Below the pieces are notes generated by a model. That model was given only the letters and a program-made list of their open reading frames with translations, was not told the origin of the DNA and ran no database searches. The translations under genes were made by a program, and so were the position numbers. Below, in pieces: positions 34,392 to 46,193 of a stretch of DNA of 64,000 nucleotides. Origin of the DNA: Romanomermis culicivorax (Eukaryota > Nematoda > Enoplea > Mermithida > Mermithidae); the NCBI GenBank assembly GCA_963922205.1, contig CAWUHX010000131.1, positions 682,001 through 746,000 on the forward strand, written 5' to 3'. Every line of letters starts with the position of its first letter. The stretch's first letter is position 1.

Positions 34392-35479
34392 CAGCGTTTT
34401 TTTTGTGCCCGGACATTTATGCCAATTGGCACAAGAGTCAAAAAAAATTTGTGCCAATGGCAGAAAAATTTTTTTTTACTAGAGACATACTGAAAACTGC
34501 GGAAAAGTTTTAGGTCAAAGATCGATAAAAAGTTAACGTCTAACGCATTAATTTTTTTTTTAATCGTGCCCAACCTATTTTTCAGCTAACAACCATGTCA
34601 GTGAGAAAAGAAAAAATTGTGCAACAAAATAGTTCACCAAATCCCTGAAAGAAATGGAATGCTGAGACAATTTAAATAGCCCTAGGATTGCTCAGGATCA
34701 GGAAGCTCAAATTGATTCAATTTTCGACTACGAACGAATATCTATGTCACATACCTGTACTTGGGGGAGGGGGGGGGACCCCCCAACTTGGCCAACCCAG
34801 TACCCAAAATCATTCCCCCCAACCCCCCCCCCCCGGTTAGGAAAAAATTAAAAAAATTTGCCAAAAAGTGTATGTTTTTTGGCCTTTTTTTGGGAAAAAT
34901 TCCGACTTTTTCCTACCCCCCCAAAATTTCGGATTTACCCCCCCCCCCCCCAACTGGTCGGAGGTCTTACAGGTATGATCTATGTTATGTATATTTAACA
35001 ACAACCATGTGAAGACTAGAGAAAATAAAGTCGAAAATCGTGTAAATTTTCGATCGAAACATTGTACCATTATCAACGATATCGATTTTTCTATCTGAAT
35101 CAATCAAACACAAAAAGTAAGAATTTCAGTTTTAAATCCGAATCTGACTGAATGGAGAGAGAATATTCAGAATTTCTTTTCACTCATCAGTCTTGACAGC
35201 CTACAAAGTTTGCTGCAACAATACTAATACACTGTTCGAAGAGAAATCGTTCGCGTTCAGGTCAAATATACGAATAGGAAATATTATATTCCATAATTCG
35301 GCGCGAAGCGCCGAAAATTTTTTGCATTTTCAGCCCCTAAAACGTCTAAAAATCAAAAAAATTTAATGTTTCACCTGCCAAAAATTTTGTGCCAATTGGC
35401 ACAAACGATCAAAATTTTTTGTGCCATTCCAAATTTTTTTTGTGCCAAAAACCATGTTTTGGCACAAAAAAAACCCACT
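34392..35479. mobile_element. H-family hAT-like element with ATTTGTCA duplication
   Basis: Ends CAGCGTTTTTTTTGTGCC and, in inverse, CAGTGGGTTTTTTTTGTGCC. A perfect 8-bp duplication ATTTGTCA flanks it (34384-34391 and 35480-35487). It contains a nested F1 at 34750-34977 and a GGCGCGAAGCGCC palindrome near 35302. No transposase was found. Confidence 0.85.
34750..34977. mobile_element. F1 element nested in H
   Basis: CATACCTGTACTTGGGGG start, TACAGGTATG end. ATCTATGT occurs at 34740-34747 and 34978-34985; on the left two extra bases separate it from the element. Confidence 0.75.
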
Positions 35480-35559
35480 GATTTGTCATCAATTTGATTG
35501 GTCGAAAAATTTTATACCTTCAATTTGATTGGTCGAAAATTTTGGTCTACTCCTTCTTA

Positions 35560-35685
35560 ACCGTGAGTCCAAGCCTAAGCCCTAGCCTAAGACTACGCCT
35601 AAACCTAAACCTAAGAAGCCTAAGCGTAGACCTAAGCCTAAGCCTAAGCCAAAGAACAAGCCTAAGCCTAAGCCAGAAAATTTGC
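35560..35685. repeat. Degenerate nematode telomere-like repeats (GCCTAA)n
   Basis: About a dozen GCCTAA or CCTAAG units with interruptions. TTAGGC is the nematode telomere unit. It lies inside a TIR element rather than at a chromosome end. Confidence 0.8.
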
Positions 35686-36645
35686 CAGAACAACTAAAAA
35701 ATCAATTAATTTTTTCGACCAATCAAATTGATGACAGACATCGCTACGCAATGCTTTCTCATCGTTTCAACTGAAGATCAGTGTTTTTTTCGTGCCAAAA
35801 CATGGTTTTTGGCACAAAAAAAATTGGAATGGCACAAAAAATTTTGAGCGTTTGTGCCGATTGGTACCAAATTTTTGGCTGGTCAAACATTGAATTTCCT
35901 TGATTTTTAAACGTTTTAGGGACTGAAAACGCAAAAAAATTTTCGGCACTTCGCGCCCACAGTTTTTTCCTCAATCGACTATTTTTGAGGAACTTTCTTT
36001 GGAATTGAGGAAAATTTTTTTGTGCTTAGGCACCACTTTGAGGAAAAATTTTTTGATGGTTTCCTGTCTGGAGATGCATTTTACGCGTTATAAAACTGAA
36101 AATTGCCGAAATCTTCCGGCGCTTCGCGCCGCGTTTTAATCATTTAATAATTTTTCTACATTACTCCAATGCGCGGTTATAAAATGCCATTCTAGCTAAT
36201 GCTTATGGCTTTTAATTATCAAGATATTATTGTTTGTTTGTTTGTTTGTTTACTAGTCGAAGACACAAGAAAGCAAATATAAAAAATCCATCGAGTATCA
36301 CGATGAAACATTAAAAACATTTTTGAGACGGAACAAATGTAAAAAGAAATACACAAGGATAGCGAGAAGAAAAAAATATCCAGAAATTAGACAAGGTTAA
36401 AAAAACGGAAATAAAACAGAACGAAAGTTTCAACGTAATGTAAGTTCAAAATGAACAAACGGCAGGAATTTACAATACGGTAAGTTCGACTTTTTACCAA
36501 AAACCCCCATTTTTCAATGTTTCAAATCAAAAACTTTAAAAAAATTTTGGAAAATAAGGCGGAAAACAGTAATTTCCAAAAAAAACTTAAAAAAAAATTT
36601 GAAAACTTTTCATGGAAATTACAGTAATCATACCTTTCTACCAAA

Positions 36646-36682
36646 ATCCTAAGCCTAAGCCCTAAGCCTAAGCCTAAGCCCC
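36646..36682. repeat. Short telomere-like block
   Basis: Five CCTAAG units, preceding a C-rich run. Confidence 0.75.
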
Positions 36683-37001
36683 CCCTCCAAGTCCTTTTTG
36701 ACCTCGCCATTCTCCATTCCACTCCGACCGCCCTAAAAACCAAACTAATTCTGTACTTTTGAGCAAGCACCAACAAGGAAAACACAACTTCAGGCAATTT
36801 TGGTTACTTACCGTATTGTTGAAATTAGCCCCATGGAATTTGAAAAAATCGGACAAGATATTATGGATAAATATTTGATTCAGTGTCGTTTTTTTGAGAA
36901 TTTGACGAAAAGCCAGATTTTTCTCGGTTATTTTCCCAAAGTCTTTTGTGGTCATTAAAAAGATTTTGACATTTGTGTGTTAAAAACTTTTTGATTCCAA
37001 G

Positions 37002-37209
37002 CATACCTGTAATTGGGGAGGGGTTAGGGGGGACCCCCAATTTGGCCAACCATATACCCAACCCCCCTCAGTTTGGAAAAAATTGGCAAAAAAGTGTATG
37101 TTTTTGGCCTTTTTTGGGAAAAATTTCGACTTTTTTCTTTTTTCGACCCCCTCCCCCAAAATTTCAGATTTACCCTCCTCCTCAACTAATTAGACCTCTT
37201 ACAGGTATG
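37002..37209. mobile_element. F1 element with perfect ATTCCAAG duplication
   Basis: The cleanest F1 copy: 208 bp, ends CATACCTGTAATTGGGG and CCTCTTACAGGTATG, a perfect 8-bp duplication (36994-37001 and 37210-37217), no ORF of substance. The two ends carry complementary G- and C-tracts. Confidence 0.9.
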
Positions 37210-37682
37210 ATTCCAAGTGGGAATTCTTGCTGGTTGAAGAATCAAAATTCTTGGTTGCTTTCCTAGGTTTTGAATTGTAGTCTGCCCGACTGAAAATTTA
37301 TTGAATTCACTGAAAAATTAAACCTTCTGTCTAGGAAATAAAACTTGAATTTTCCAGCGTTCTAGAATATCAATATCCCAAAAAAATTTTTGGCCGAACA
37401 AGTTACTCGTACTAATCTTTTCATTTTCTCTTTAAAACCCAAAAAATTTGGTTTTAAAAGCCTGAAACTGACGCGAATCAAATGAAATGGAAGAAAATTA
37501 GCTTTTGGTGTTTTTCCGATAAAATTAAGCTAACTTATTGATTTTAGAATGAACGACCAAAAATTTATCTGTGCAACCAAAATTGTTCCCCAAGTTGCAC
37601 ATTGGAACCTGGCCTTTGCGGAAAAAAGCCCTGTGGTCAAGTTCATACCTTCATGTCAGATTGTCAGCTGTTCAGAATCAGT

Positions 37683-39525
37683 CATAGTTTTTTTTAGCAT
37701 TTTACAAGCCATGGCTTGTTGGACTGACAAAATGGCTTGTAGAATTTTAGTCCAACAAGCCAAAATGGCTTGTCAGAATTTTTTGAGTCGTGTATTTGAT
37801 CATATCGGATACAGACAAGACAAGATGCATTTTGATGCATTTTAGAAGGTCATAATCTCAAAATTTTCCGGCGCTTGGCTCCGGTTATAACTTAAATAAG
37901 CATTATTATTTATTTCCTGCCCAGGCGCTGCTTCTAACATGTCTACCTTCACTTATCATTTAATCTTTAATAGTCATCTTAAACGTATTATCTCATGTTT
38001 TAATTGGTAATCTTCAATATTTCATTTTGGTATTTAATTTGGTATTTAATAAATTCTTGGTATTTTTTTAACCAAAAATTTTAAATTTGATGAACATATA
38101 GGCCATATTATAAAGAATGCTTACTACAGATTGTATCTTATATTTCGTCGATTTGTAAGCAAAGATAAATTTTTACTGACTAATGCATACAAAACATACG
38201 TCAGACCTATTCTGGAATATGCAACTACCATCTGGTCACCCCACTCAACTAAGAACATCAGAGCCATTGAAAAAGTACAGAAATACTTCACAAAAAGGGT
38301 TCTCAACTATCCTGAGGTTTCTTATAATGATGGCTTAACTGTATTAAAGTTAGAGAAACTTGAAAGTAGAAGGCGTTTGAATGACTTGGTTATGTTATAT
38401 AAGATAATAAACCATGAAGTAGACATAAAATTGAGTGATTTCTGCACCATTACACATTCTCAGACCCGATCCAACCAAAATTTTTAAGTTAAAAACAGAT
38501 ATTCCAAGGACTGATATTAAGAAATACTTCTTTACTAATAGAGTTATTCCTATTTGGAATAAACTTCCTGAATCGATAATAACATCTAGAAATAGTAAAA
38601 TTTTTCGCTCTAAACTGGATAAGTTCAATTTTGGTCAACTGTAAGAGCTATATGCCTTTTTGACCAAGCACAGCATATTCGTAAATGTACTGCATATTCA
38701 TTCATTCTGTATTTAATTAACTTATTCGTTCATTTTATTATATTCTCCTAATATTGCTTAGTGCCGTTGCAAATAAAATCATCATCATCATCATCAAAGA
38801 TTCACATTTTTCCCTTGACACATTTTTTGAGAAAGATCAATACGTCAAGTTTGTAAACTTTTTGAAGCGATTATTCCTTTCCTAACATAAAATCAATCCA
38901 AAAGCTTCATGGAAGTAGTTTTCGGAAATTTCTACTCTTCTTACTCATATCTTTTCGGCCAAGTTTATGAGGGTGTGTGAATAAATTAATGGTTTAAAAA
39001 TTTTTCAAACATAAAATTTTAGAAATTACGACCTTTGAACAGGAAATTCGAATCTAATTCTTCAAATGAGTGTTTGGAAAAATGATTTTCCAGCATCGCA
39101 GAATGTCAATACCCAAAAAATTTTTCCGGCGTTTCAGGCAGGAAAGATTAATAGCTTTTTTGGGCACTCACTTGTCATCCTAGAGGACTTAACCATCGAT
39201 TTTTCATGTAATTCAAAGTCATTATGTTCTTGGATAGTTTGCTGGAAAATTTGTTCCACAATGCTTGTAGATTAGACTTCGATCAAACTCAAAAATTTCC
39301 TGAATTTTAATGAATTGACGATTGAATAAATGTTGAATGACATCTCTTTTTTGATCGACTGCCATGATGCTCAATATATACATTTCTTTAAAAAATAATC
39401 TAGCATTGGAATTTATCTACAATACTGATATTATAAAATTGGCTTGTAAAAATTTGGAATGGCTTGTAAAATTTTAGGTCAACAAGCCACTTGGCTTGTG
39501 ACTCGTAGGTCAAAAAAAAACCCTG
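37683..39525. mobile_element. Poly-T-ended element with GAATCAGT duplication
   Basis: Ends CATAGTTTTTTTTAGC and, in inverse, CAGGGTTTTTTTTTGACC. A perfect 8-bp duplication GAATCAGT flanks it (37675-37682 and 39526-39533). Subterminal ACAAGCCATGGCTTGT-type palindromes occur at both ends. Its middle matches the reverse of 46.6-47.4 kb and is split by a LINE fragment. Confidence 0.8.
38078..38796 (+). pseudogene. 5'-truncated LINE, C-terminal part of the RT protein
   Basis: Encodes the post-RT region of jockey/CR1-like proteins (YKTYVRPILEYATTIWSPH, then VQKYFTKRVLNY). A frameshift near 38440 moves the frame to a second ORF ending FRSKLDKFNFGQL at 38644. A 3' tail of about five ATC units at 38778-38796 is typical of non-LTR elements with microsatellite tails. 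The 5' truncation is also typical of such insertions. Confidence 0.85.
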
Positions 39526-40553
39526 GAATCAGTTTTAAAATTCTATTTTTCCTTGTTATCTTTTTATCTAAGTTAACTGTTTGATTTTCTGTCTTTTATT
39601 TTTGCTGTGTCTCTTTGTATTTATGTTATCAAAATTAGCTTGTTTGATGTCGTCAAAGAAATATAAGATATAAAGGTTATGCTGTTGAATTATTCTCTTG
39701 CTCATGTAAAGTCACTTTTATGTACAAGCAGGTCATAGCTCGAGTCTTTTTGCAAACAAATATCGGTTTTTTGGCGAAATAAGATGCAAGCTAATGAGAA
39801 ACATTCAAAAAACACATCAGAAATGATTTCGAGCAATTTTCAAGCTAGGAAACTAAAAAAAGTGATTTTTCTTCATGAGGAAAATTTTTTTTGGGGTTTT
39901 CCCTCAAATGGGGCAAAAAGTTTTGAGCAAAAAAACACTGTTCCTGCCGAGTCAATGACTATAATATTACCTAATCGTATATTCGACCAGAACACGAACG
40001 ATTTCTCTTCGATGAGTGTATTAGTATCGTTGCAGCAAACTTTATGGGCTGTCAATGACTGATGAATAAAAAGAAATTCTGAATGTACTCTGTTCATTCA
40101 GTCAGATTCAGATTTAAAACTGAAATTAATTACTTTTCATGTTAGATTGATTCAAATAGAAAAATCAATATGATTGGTACAATTTTTGGACCATAATTTT
40201 ACACAATTTTTGACTTTATTTCCTTTAGTCTTTAAATTGTTTTAAATAATTTTGTAGTCGAAAATTGAATCAATTAGAACCTCCTGTGATTCTAATTTTG
40301 CTCAGCATTCCATTCCTTTTTGAGTCGTCGTGAACTATATTATCATGCTCAGTTTTTTCTTATCTAACTGAATTGTTCGGATGAAAAATAGGTTGGGCAC
40401 GATTTTTACAAAAAATTAATGCGTTAAACATAGCTTTAGTTAGGTTATATTTTTATCAAACTTTTTGCCCAAAACCTTTCCATAGTTTTCAGTATGTTCC
40501 TAGTAGAAAATTTTTTTTTTGTGCCATTGGCACAAATTTTTTGGCCTCTTGTA

Positions 40554-41444
40554 CAGGTTTTTTTTGCACACAGCCACCAAATTCCGGGCTGTGCAACCAA
40601 ATTTTTTGTATCAAGTTGCACAGTGCAACCTGAAGCGTGACAGCCGTTATGATTAGGTTACACTGTGTCCTATCTGGAGATGCATTTTTATGCATTATAA
40701 AATGAAAAATGGTGGAAATTTCCAGGTGCTTCGCGCCGGATTTTAATTATTTAATAACTTTTCCATATCATTTCAGTGCGCGTTTCGAAAATGTCATTTT
40801 AGCTATGCTTATAGCTTTTAATTATCAACATATTATGGATAAATGTTTGATCCTGTGTTTTTTTTGGCGAACGAAAAGATTTTTCTCCGTTATTTTCCCT
40901 CATTTTTTTGCGATTTTTAAAAACATTTTGACATTTGTGTGATTAGAACATTTTGAGTCCAACTTGCCGGTAGAAGAATCGAAGTTCTTATTTGCTTTCC
41001 TCTAGTTTTTGAATTTCAGTCTTCCTGACTGATAATTCATTGTATTCCCTGAAAAATTAAACCTTCTGTCTTGAAAATAAAAGTTGAAAAGATTCTTTTT
41101 TTTCTCTATTCTTTTCTGAATTTATTTTTTCTAATGACGAATAAATTATTATCATTATTATTATTATTTTCCAGCAATCTATGATATCAAAATCTCCAAA
41201 AAAACCGCTGAACAAGTTACTCAAACCAACGTTTTCATTTTCTTTTCAAAACTCAGAAAATTGGGTTCTGAATGTCTAAAATCGATGCAATTCAAATCAA
41301 TAGAGAAAAAATAGCTTTTGGTATTTTTTTCGATTAAATAGAGTTAATTTATTGATTTTTGAGTGAGCAACCAAGAATCTATCTGTGCAACCAAAATTTT
41401 TCTCAAGTTGCACATTGCGACCTGGCCTGTGCAAAAAACCCCTG
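40554..41444. mobile_element. J-family element inserted in H
   Basis: Ends CAGGTTTTTTTTGCAC and, in inverse, CAGGGGTTTTTTGCAC. Flanks CTCTTGTA and CTCTTGTG match at 7 of 8. Contains GTGCTTCGCGCCGG near 40727 and an (ATT)n tract near 41145. Fragments of this family also lie at 19.27 and 37.58 kb. Confidence 0.75.
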
Positions 41445-41807
41445 CTCTTGTGCCAATTGGTACAAATGTCATGCACAAAAAAACGCTGCTTAAGATTTTA
41501 TTCATTTGGCAAATGAATTAATTTTATTTGAGTATTTAAAATTCAAAGTTGATTTGTGAATAGTAATAAGTAATTTAGGCTAAATTTTATAAGTCGGTTC
41601 CCAGCCTTCAGCCTAATTATTGTATATGAGTTGTTTGTTAATTTTGAGCATGGATTTCTGTGACTAGTGAGTAGACATTTATTTTTCCTTTAAAATTTTT
41701 CCTTAGGCTAAGGCTTAGGGTACAGCTGCTGTGCCCGAAGGGTGCAGCGCTGTTGAGGCTCTTCTAAATGGAGTTTTTAGTTGAAATAGTATCAAGGGTC
41801 TTAAAGG

Positions 41808-41878
41808 AATGGTGAAATGGTGTATTGGTAAACACATCAAGTCTATAGGCTGGTGGACCAGGTTCGATTCTTGAAGTA
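41808..41878 (+). pseudogene. Degenerate tRNA-like sequence
   Basis: A D-arm-like GTGT-ATTGGTAA-ACAC hairpin (stem of four) is followed by a poor anticodon arm and a T-arm-like CCAGG-TTCGATT-CTTGA with a B box (GGTTCGATTC). The acceptor stem does not pair. It is best read as a tRNA pseudogene or tRNA-derived SINE head. Confidence 0.4.
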
Positions 41879-42133
41879 GGTAGGATTTTTCTATAGTGAC
41901 AAGGACTATGTCGGATGTGTGCAGGCTTTATGCAAATGAGTTCCTGAATGCCATGAGCGCCTGGATTTTCTAACTGATCTGGATAGCTGGCATCTTGAGG
42001 AGTCCAAAAATGTCAATTTGGACCATAATTTGGAAGGGAACCGACTTGTAAAAAAATTCCGTAATTTATTCTCTTGAGGAAAAGATAATGTTAAATTGAA
42101 CAATTTTTTTTCAGTAGAATTTCGTGTTTATTG

Positions 42134-42758
42134 CAGTGTTTTTTTCGTGCACGGACATTTGTGCCATTACATACACTGTTTTTTTCCACGAACTTTTCCC
42201 CACAAATATGTGGAAGGATGTCAAATTTTTTTTCCTCATGTGGAAAATTTTTGACAACAAGTTTTTGTCTTAAAATCCTCGTTTTTTCGCTTGAAAATGC
42301 TCATAAACCTATATTTTTCTTCTACAAATTTCTTGTTAACACCGATGTAAATAATTCAAGGATGTCTCCGAAAGTCGTATCATGTAAATTTTTGGTTGAA
42401 ATGTTGTGCCGACTATGTCAATTTTTCTGTTCAAATCAAACACCAAAAATAAAAATTTCAGTTCCCAATCAAACTGAATGAACAGTGGGAGTTAAAAATC
42501 ATTCATCAGTCATTGACAATCTCAAAGTTTATTGCGATCATACAAATATACTATTTGAATACAATTCTCTCAGCTTCTAGACAAATAAAAGTAATTAATA
42601 TTATACTTATTGACTCGTCATGAAGCGCCGAGAAAATTTTGCGTTTTCAGCCCGAAAATGACTAAAAATCAAGGAAATTCAGCCTTCGATCAGACAAAAA
42701 ATTCGTGCCCATTGGCCAAACGCCCAAAATTTTTTGTGCCATACAATAAAAAATAGTG
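42134..42758. mobile_element. H-family element, 625 bp
   Basis: Starts CAGTGTTTTTTTCGTGCAC. The right end is degraded (inverse reads CACTATTTTTTATTG). Flanks GTTTATTG and GTTTATTA match at 7 of 8. Interior blocks match the other H copies. Confidence 0.65.
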
Positions 42759-42987
42759 GTTTATTATCATACATATGTGCAACGTGCGTCGATCGTAGGC
42801 CACAGAATCCTGGCCATTCCTTACATTATTAATTGCCTGAAATGAAAAATTGTAAACTTCATTTGAATTTTCTCTGCCATCTTAGTATTACCATTAGGGA
42901 GGGATTCCAAAGTATTTAATCATTTTCCAAAATAAGAACAAAGTGCAATTTAAATGCCCTGATTTTTAATTCATTTATATTTTAATG

Positions 42988-43165
42988 CATACCTGTAGTT
43001 CGTGGGGGACCCCCCAACTTGCTCAACCCAACCCCAAAATTTGGAAAAATTAAGAAATGTTGATAAAAAAGACCTTATTGGCTTTCTTATGAAAATGCTT
43101 GACTTTTTTGCCATTTTTTCGACCTCTCCCAAATTTTGGGTTTCCCCCCCCATACCTGACAATAG
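42988..43165. mobile_element. F1-family fragment in a G/C-tract cluster
   Basis: Starts CATACCTGTAGTTCG. The C-rich interior continues to about 43150, where it runs into other CATACCTG and CATACATGCACATA fragments (43150-43230) that I could not delimit. Confidence 0.5.
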
Positions 43166-43504
43166 GTTCAACCATACATGCACATAGGGGGGGGGCTAGG
43201 GGGCCCATACCTGAGACCCTGGCCACCCCCCGCCCCGAAAAAATCGTAAAACATCCCCCTGAACTTTTTCCAAGACAGCTTTTCTGATGATTTTTGTGCA
43301 CATTTTGTATGAAAAAGAAGCTTTCAGAACTTCCTTTTTTTTGCTCACCCAACCCCCTACTCCCTGGGTAAAAAGTCCAAGGACCCTCCCCCTGGAAAAT
43401 TCTTGCCCTGCATGTCTGGGTTCAACTGGATGCAACTCAGTACCAGATGGCTTAAACCTCAGCACCAGATCATGTTTTGTGTGTGAACGGATTTAAAAAA
43501 TGGG

Positions 43505-44000
43505 ATAGAGGACTTGGAGATAGACCATCAACCACTAAAAACTAGATAAATAACCAACTATGAAATAAACCAACCAACGAATTTATCGTGGGACAATCAA
43601 CCAAGCAATCAGGTTATCAACCAAACAACAAATCAGGGAACAAACTAACCGGGAAACTAACCAGCAAATCAGGAAGTCAGCCATGCTCTCATGAACCAGC
43701 CAGAGGATCAGAGAAACCACTAGCAAACCATGAAATTAACCAACCACTAACAAGGTAATCAACCAATCAGTCGGCCTACCAACTATATTGAATTAGGAAA
43801 TCAACTCACCATTCAGGGAATTAGCAAAACAATCAACCAGGAAATCAACCAACCAACCAATCATTGAATCAGAGAATCAACCAGCTAAACAGGAAATCAA
43901 TAAACGAACAAGACATGAAGTCAACCAAACACTCAATCCAGTGAGGTAATCAACCCACCAGGGAATCAACCAATCAATCAGCGAATCAATGAATGCCATG
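43505..44000. repeat. Degenerate tandem array of CAACCAATCAGGGAAT-like units
   Basis: About 490 bp of imperfect repeats built from AACCAACCA, AATCAG and GGGAATCAAC blocks with no fixed period. Asymmetric base composition (A/C-rich strand). No coding frame. Confidence 0.65.
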
Positions 44001-44597
44001 CACTAGGTAATTCTAAGATATCAACCTTCTAGAACGCACAAAAATGCACTTCCTCAAATTCTCTGAATTTTCATGGTTTCGGGCAAATTTTTTTCCTTTT
44101 TCCAGGTTTGTTACATACACTGGTATGTCTTAGAAAGATTTTATACTCTGAGATAAGCTTGGAGAGCAACCCTGACTGCATTCGGTCTATTTTGTACAAG
44201 ATAAATGTATACTACACATCTGGTTCTGTACCCCTGTTAGCATACATGTGCATAGGGGGGAAAGCCCGGGGATTAACCTTGGGCTGGGCCTTAGATCAGG
44301 GATTTACTATCAGTCAATTTTGGCCAACCAGTCTTCAGTTGAACAATCAGTGGTTGCATACATGCACATCGTCAGGGGTCCCAGGGTATAGAAAATGACC
44401 CAAATTGGTTCTTCAGTAATTTTTTTTCCAGAAATCAGGTATATAGTAATTTTTTTACTTTAAAATGAAATTTTATTGCCTTTTGTATCAATAATTAATT
44501 ACTGAACAAAGTTGTTTGCTGACATTAATCATAAGCTGTGTTTTAAATCTTTTTTTGTAATCTAATCTTTTCAAAATGTTTGTTGCATTTTACTTTG

Positions 44598-44700
44598 CCA
44601 GATTTTTGGCCTATAGTAAACTTTTGCCAAATTTTTGGCCTACAGTAAACTTTTACCAAATTTTTGATCTATAGTAAACTTCTGCCAAACTTTTTAGGAT
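44598..44700. repeat. 29-bp tandem repeat, three to four units
   Basis: The unit is about CAAATTTTTGGCCTA + CAGTAAACTTTTAC, repeated with one to three differences per copy. Confidence 0.75.
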
Positions 44701-45298
44701 AGGGTAAATCCATACCCAACAACATTTCTTTGCTCCATTATTGACAAATCGATATTCACACTCAACATTAAAAGTGCAAGCCAGTAGAAATAACTGAACA
44801 TCATGTTGGTATCATGAATAAACTGTACTTTTATGAAATTAGGAAAAAAATTTGCTACCCAACGATACTGTTACTATGCACATGTATGCCTGTTAGGCTT
44901 AACAAATACCAAAACTATTCGACAATCAGCCAAATTTTTGGGCCGGCTGGTACCAGACGAATCAATAGGATTTGTCCTTATATGTACCCCCAACTGATTG
45001 TACCTCTTACAGATATGTTTGGATGAAAACATTCTGATCAGATTAGCTACTCTAGATGCCACTTGGAAGTAAATGACGATTCATCGTCAAACATAACATG
45101 AGGATCGTTCATCTCTCAAATTGTAGAAATCCTAAAATCGTTTATTTCATTGTTAATTTTGAGATTGTTACTTCCAAGATGCAAAACAATGCATTCGCCT
45201 AAAGAGATACATTATTGCCTTTTTAATGACCAATCAAAAACGTCAACAAGATCTGCTTGTGGTATTGCTGCATTATCTGTAGCATTGTATATTTTCAC

Positions 45299-45546
45299 CC
45301 TACCTGTAAGAGGTGGGACCTGTTGGGGGGGGGGTGAACCCTAAATTTTGGTATGGGGGCACTAAAATTCACAAAATTTTGAGGGTCTCAAAAAGTTCCA
45401 ATAAAAGTCGAAAAAAGCCGGAAATTTCGAAAATTTTCATTCAAAAGCTATTTTTTTCCAAATTTTTTTCGAGTTGAGAGGTCCCAACATTTGAATATAG
45501 GGTTCGAACAAGTTTGGGGTCCCCCAATCCCCCAATTACTGGTATG
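45299..45546. mobile_element. F1 element with perfect ATTTTCAC duplication
   Basis: Begins CCTACCTGTAAGAGG, ends AATTACTGGTATG. A perfect 8-bp duplication flanks it (45291-45298 and 45547-45554). Same layout as 37002-37209, opposite orientation. Confidence 0.85.
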
Positions 45547-46193
45547 ATTTTCACATCATCGGCAAAAAAGTGACTTTGACGGCTAATACCATCAAATTAT
45601 ATCATTTATGGAAACTAGGTACAAAGTTAGTCCCATCATCACATTTTGTAACAAATTTTTGGCAAAAACCTTCTCCGTGTTTTCAGTATGTTTTTTGTGA
45701 GAAATTTTTGTTGTTGTACCAATTGTCGCAAATGTCTGTGCACAAACAATGCTGAACTTACCTTTTTTCCTCTAAGATTTTTTTCAGATGTGATGTAAAC
45801 CATACCATATCCACAATTTTTTCCACATTTCCCCAAAATGTTCCACATTCTTGTAAACGTTTATATAACTGAATGCTTTATTTATGCATTCTAAAAGCTT
45901 ACTCGAACATTATGATATCCTTGGAGTCAGTAATTCATAAAACTGATCAATGAGCAAAAAAAATTAGTCAGCTGTGTCATATTGTGCAAATAAATGTCAC
46001 AGTCGGTATTTTCGAACTTATATATTCTAAAACACTGAGTAATGGATGTTCGCAAAAATGAGAAATAAATTAAAATTGAATTTATAGATTTTAATATCTT
46101 TCTCATTCTGGTGCATAGAGCCAGAAAACTTTTGGAACTTTACATTCTTAAACGCTAGAAAATAAATTTCCTTAATCATTCCTGAATAGTAGC

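Larger units (their letters stand above)
34368..35754. mobile_element. TIR element whose core holds telomere-like repeats
   Basis: The left end CATTGCGGGAGCGAGATTTGTCA, after removal of the H insertion, continues TCAATTTGATTGGTCG. The right end is its inverse (CGACCAATCAAATTGATGACA then GCTACGCAATG). The core (35560-35685) is made of GCCTAA-type units. The target duplication is unclear. Confidence 0.6.
35960..39940. mobile_element. K element inserted in H, itself a host of further insertions
   Basis: Left end CAGTTTTTTCCTCAATCG, right end AGCAAAAAAACACTG. Flanks TTCGCGCC and TTCCTGCC match at 6 of 8 positions; the differences fit decay of CpG sites. It contains telomere-like units at 36646-36682, an F1 (37002-37209) and the element at 37683-39525. 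Confidence 0.5.
35779..41488. mobile_element. H-family element (inverted) expanded by nested insertions
   Basis: Starts CAGTGTTTTTTTCGTGCC and ends GCACAAAAAAACGCTG. Flanks CTGAAGAT and CTTAAGAT match at 7 of 8 positions. Its own sequence (35779-35957, 39941-40553, 41445-41488) is the reverse complement of the H copy at 34392-35479. The rest is inserted elements K and J. Confidence 0.7.

Noticed and set aside
43505-44000. CRISPR-like array
   Set aside because: Repeats are degenerate, without constant spacers or period, and the genome is eukaryotic.
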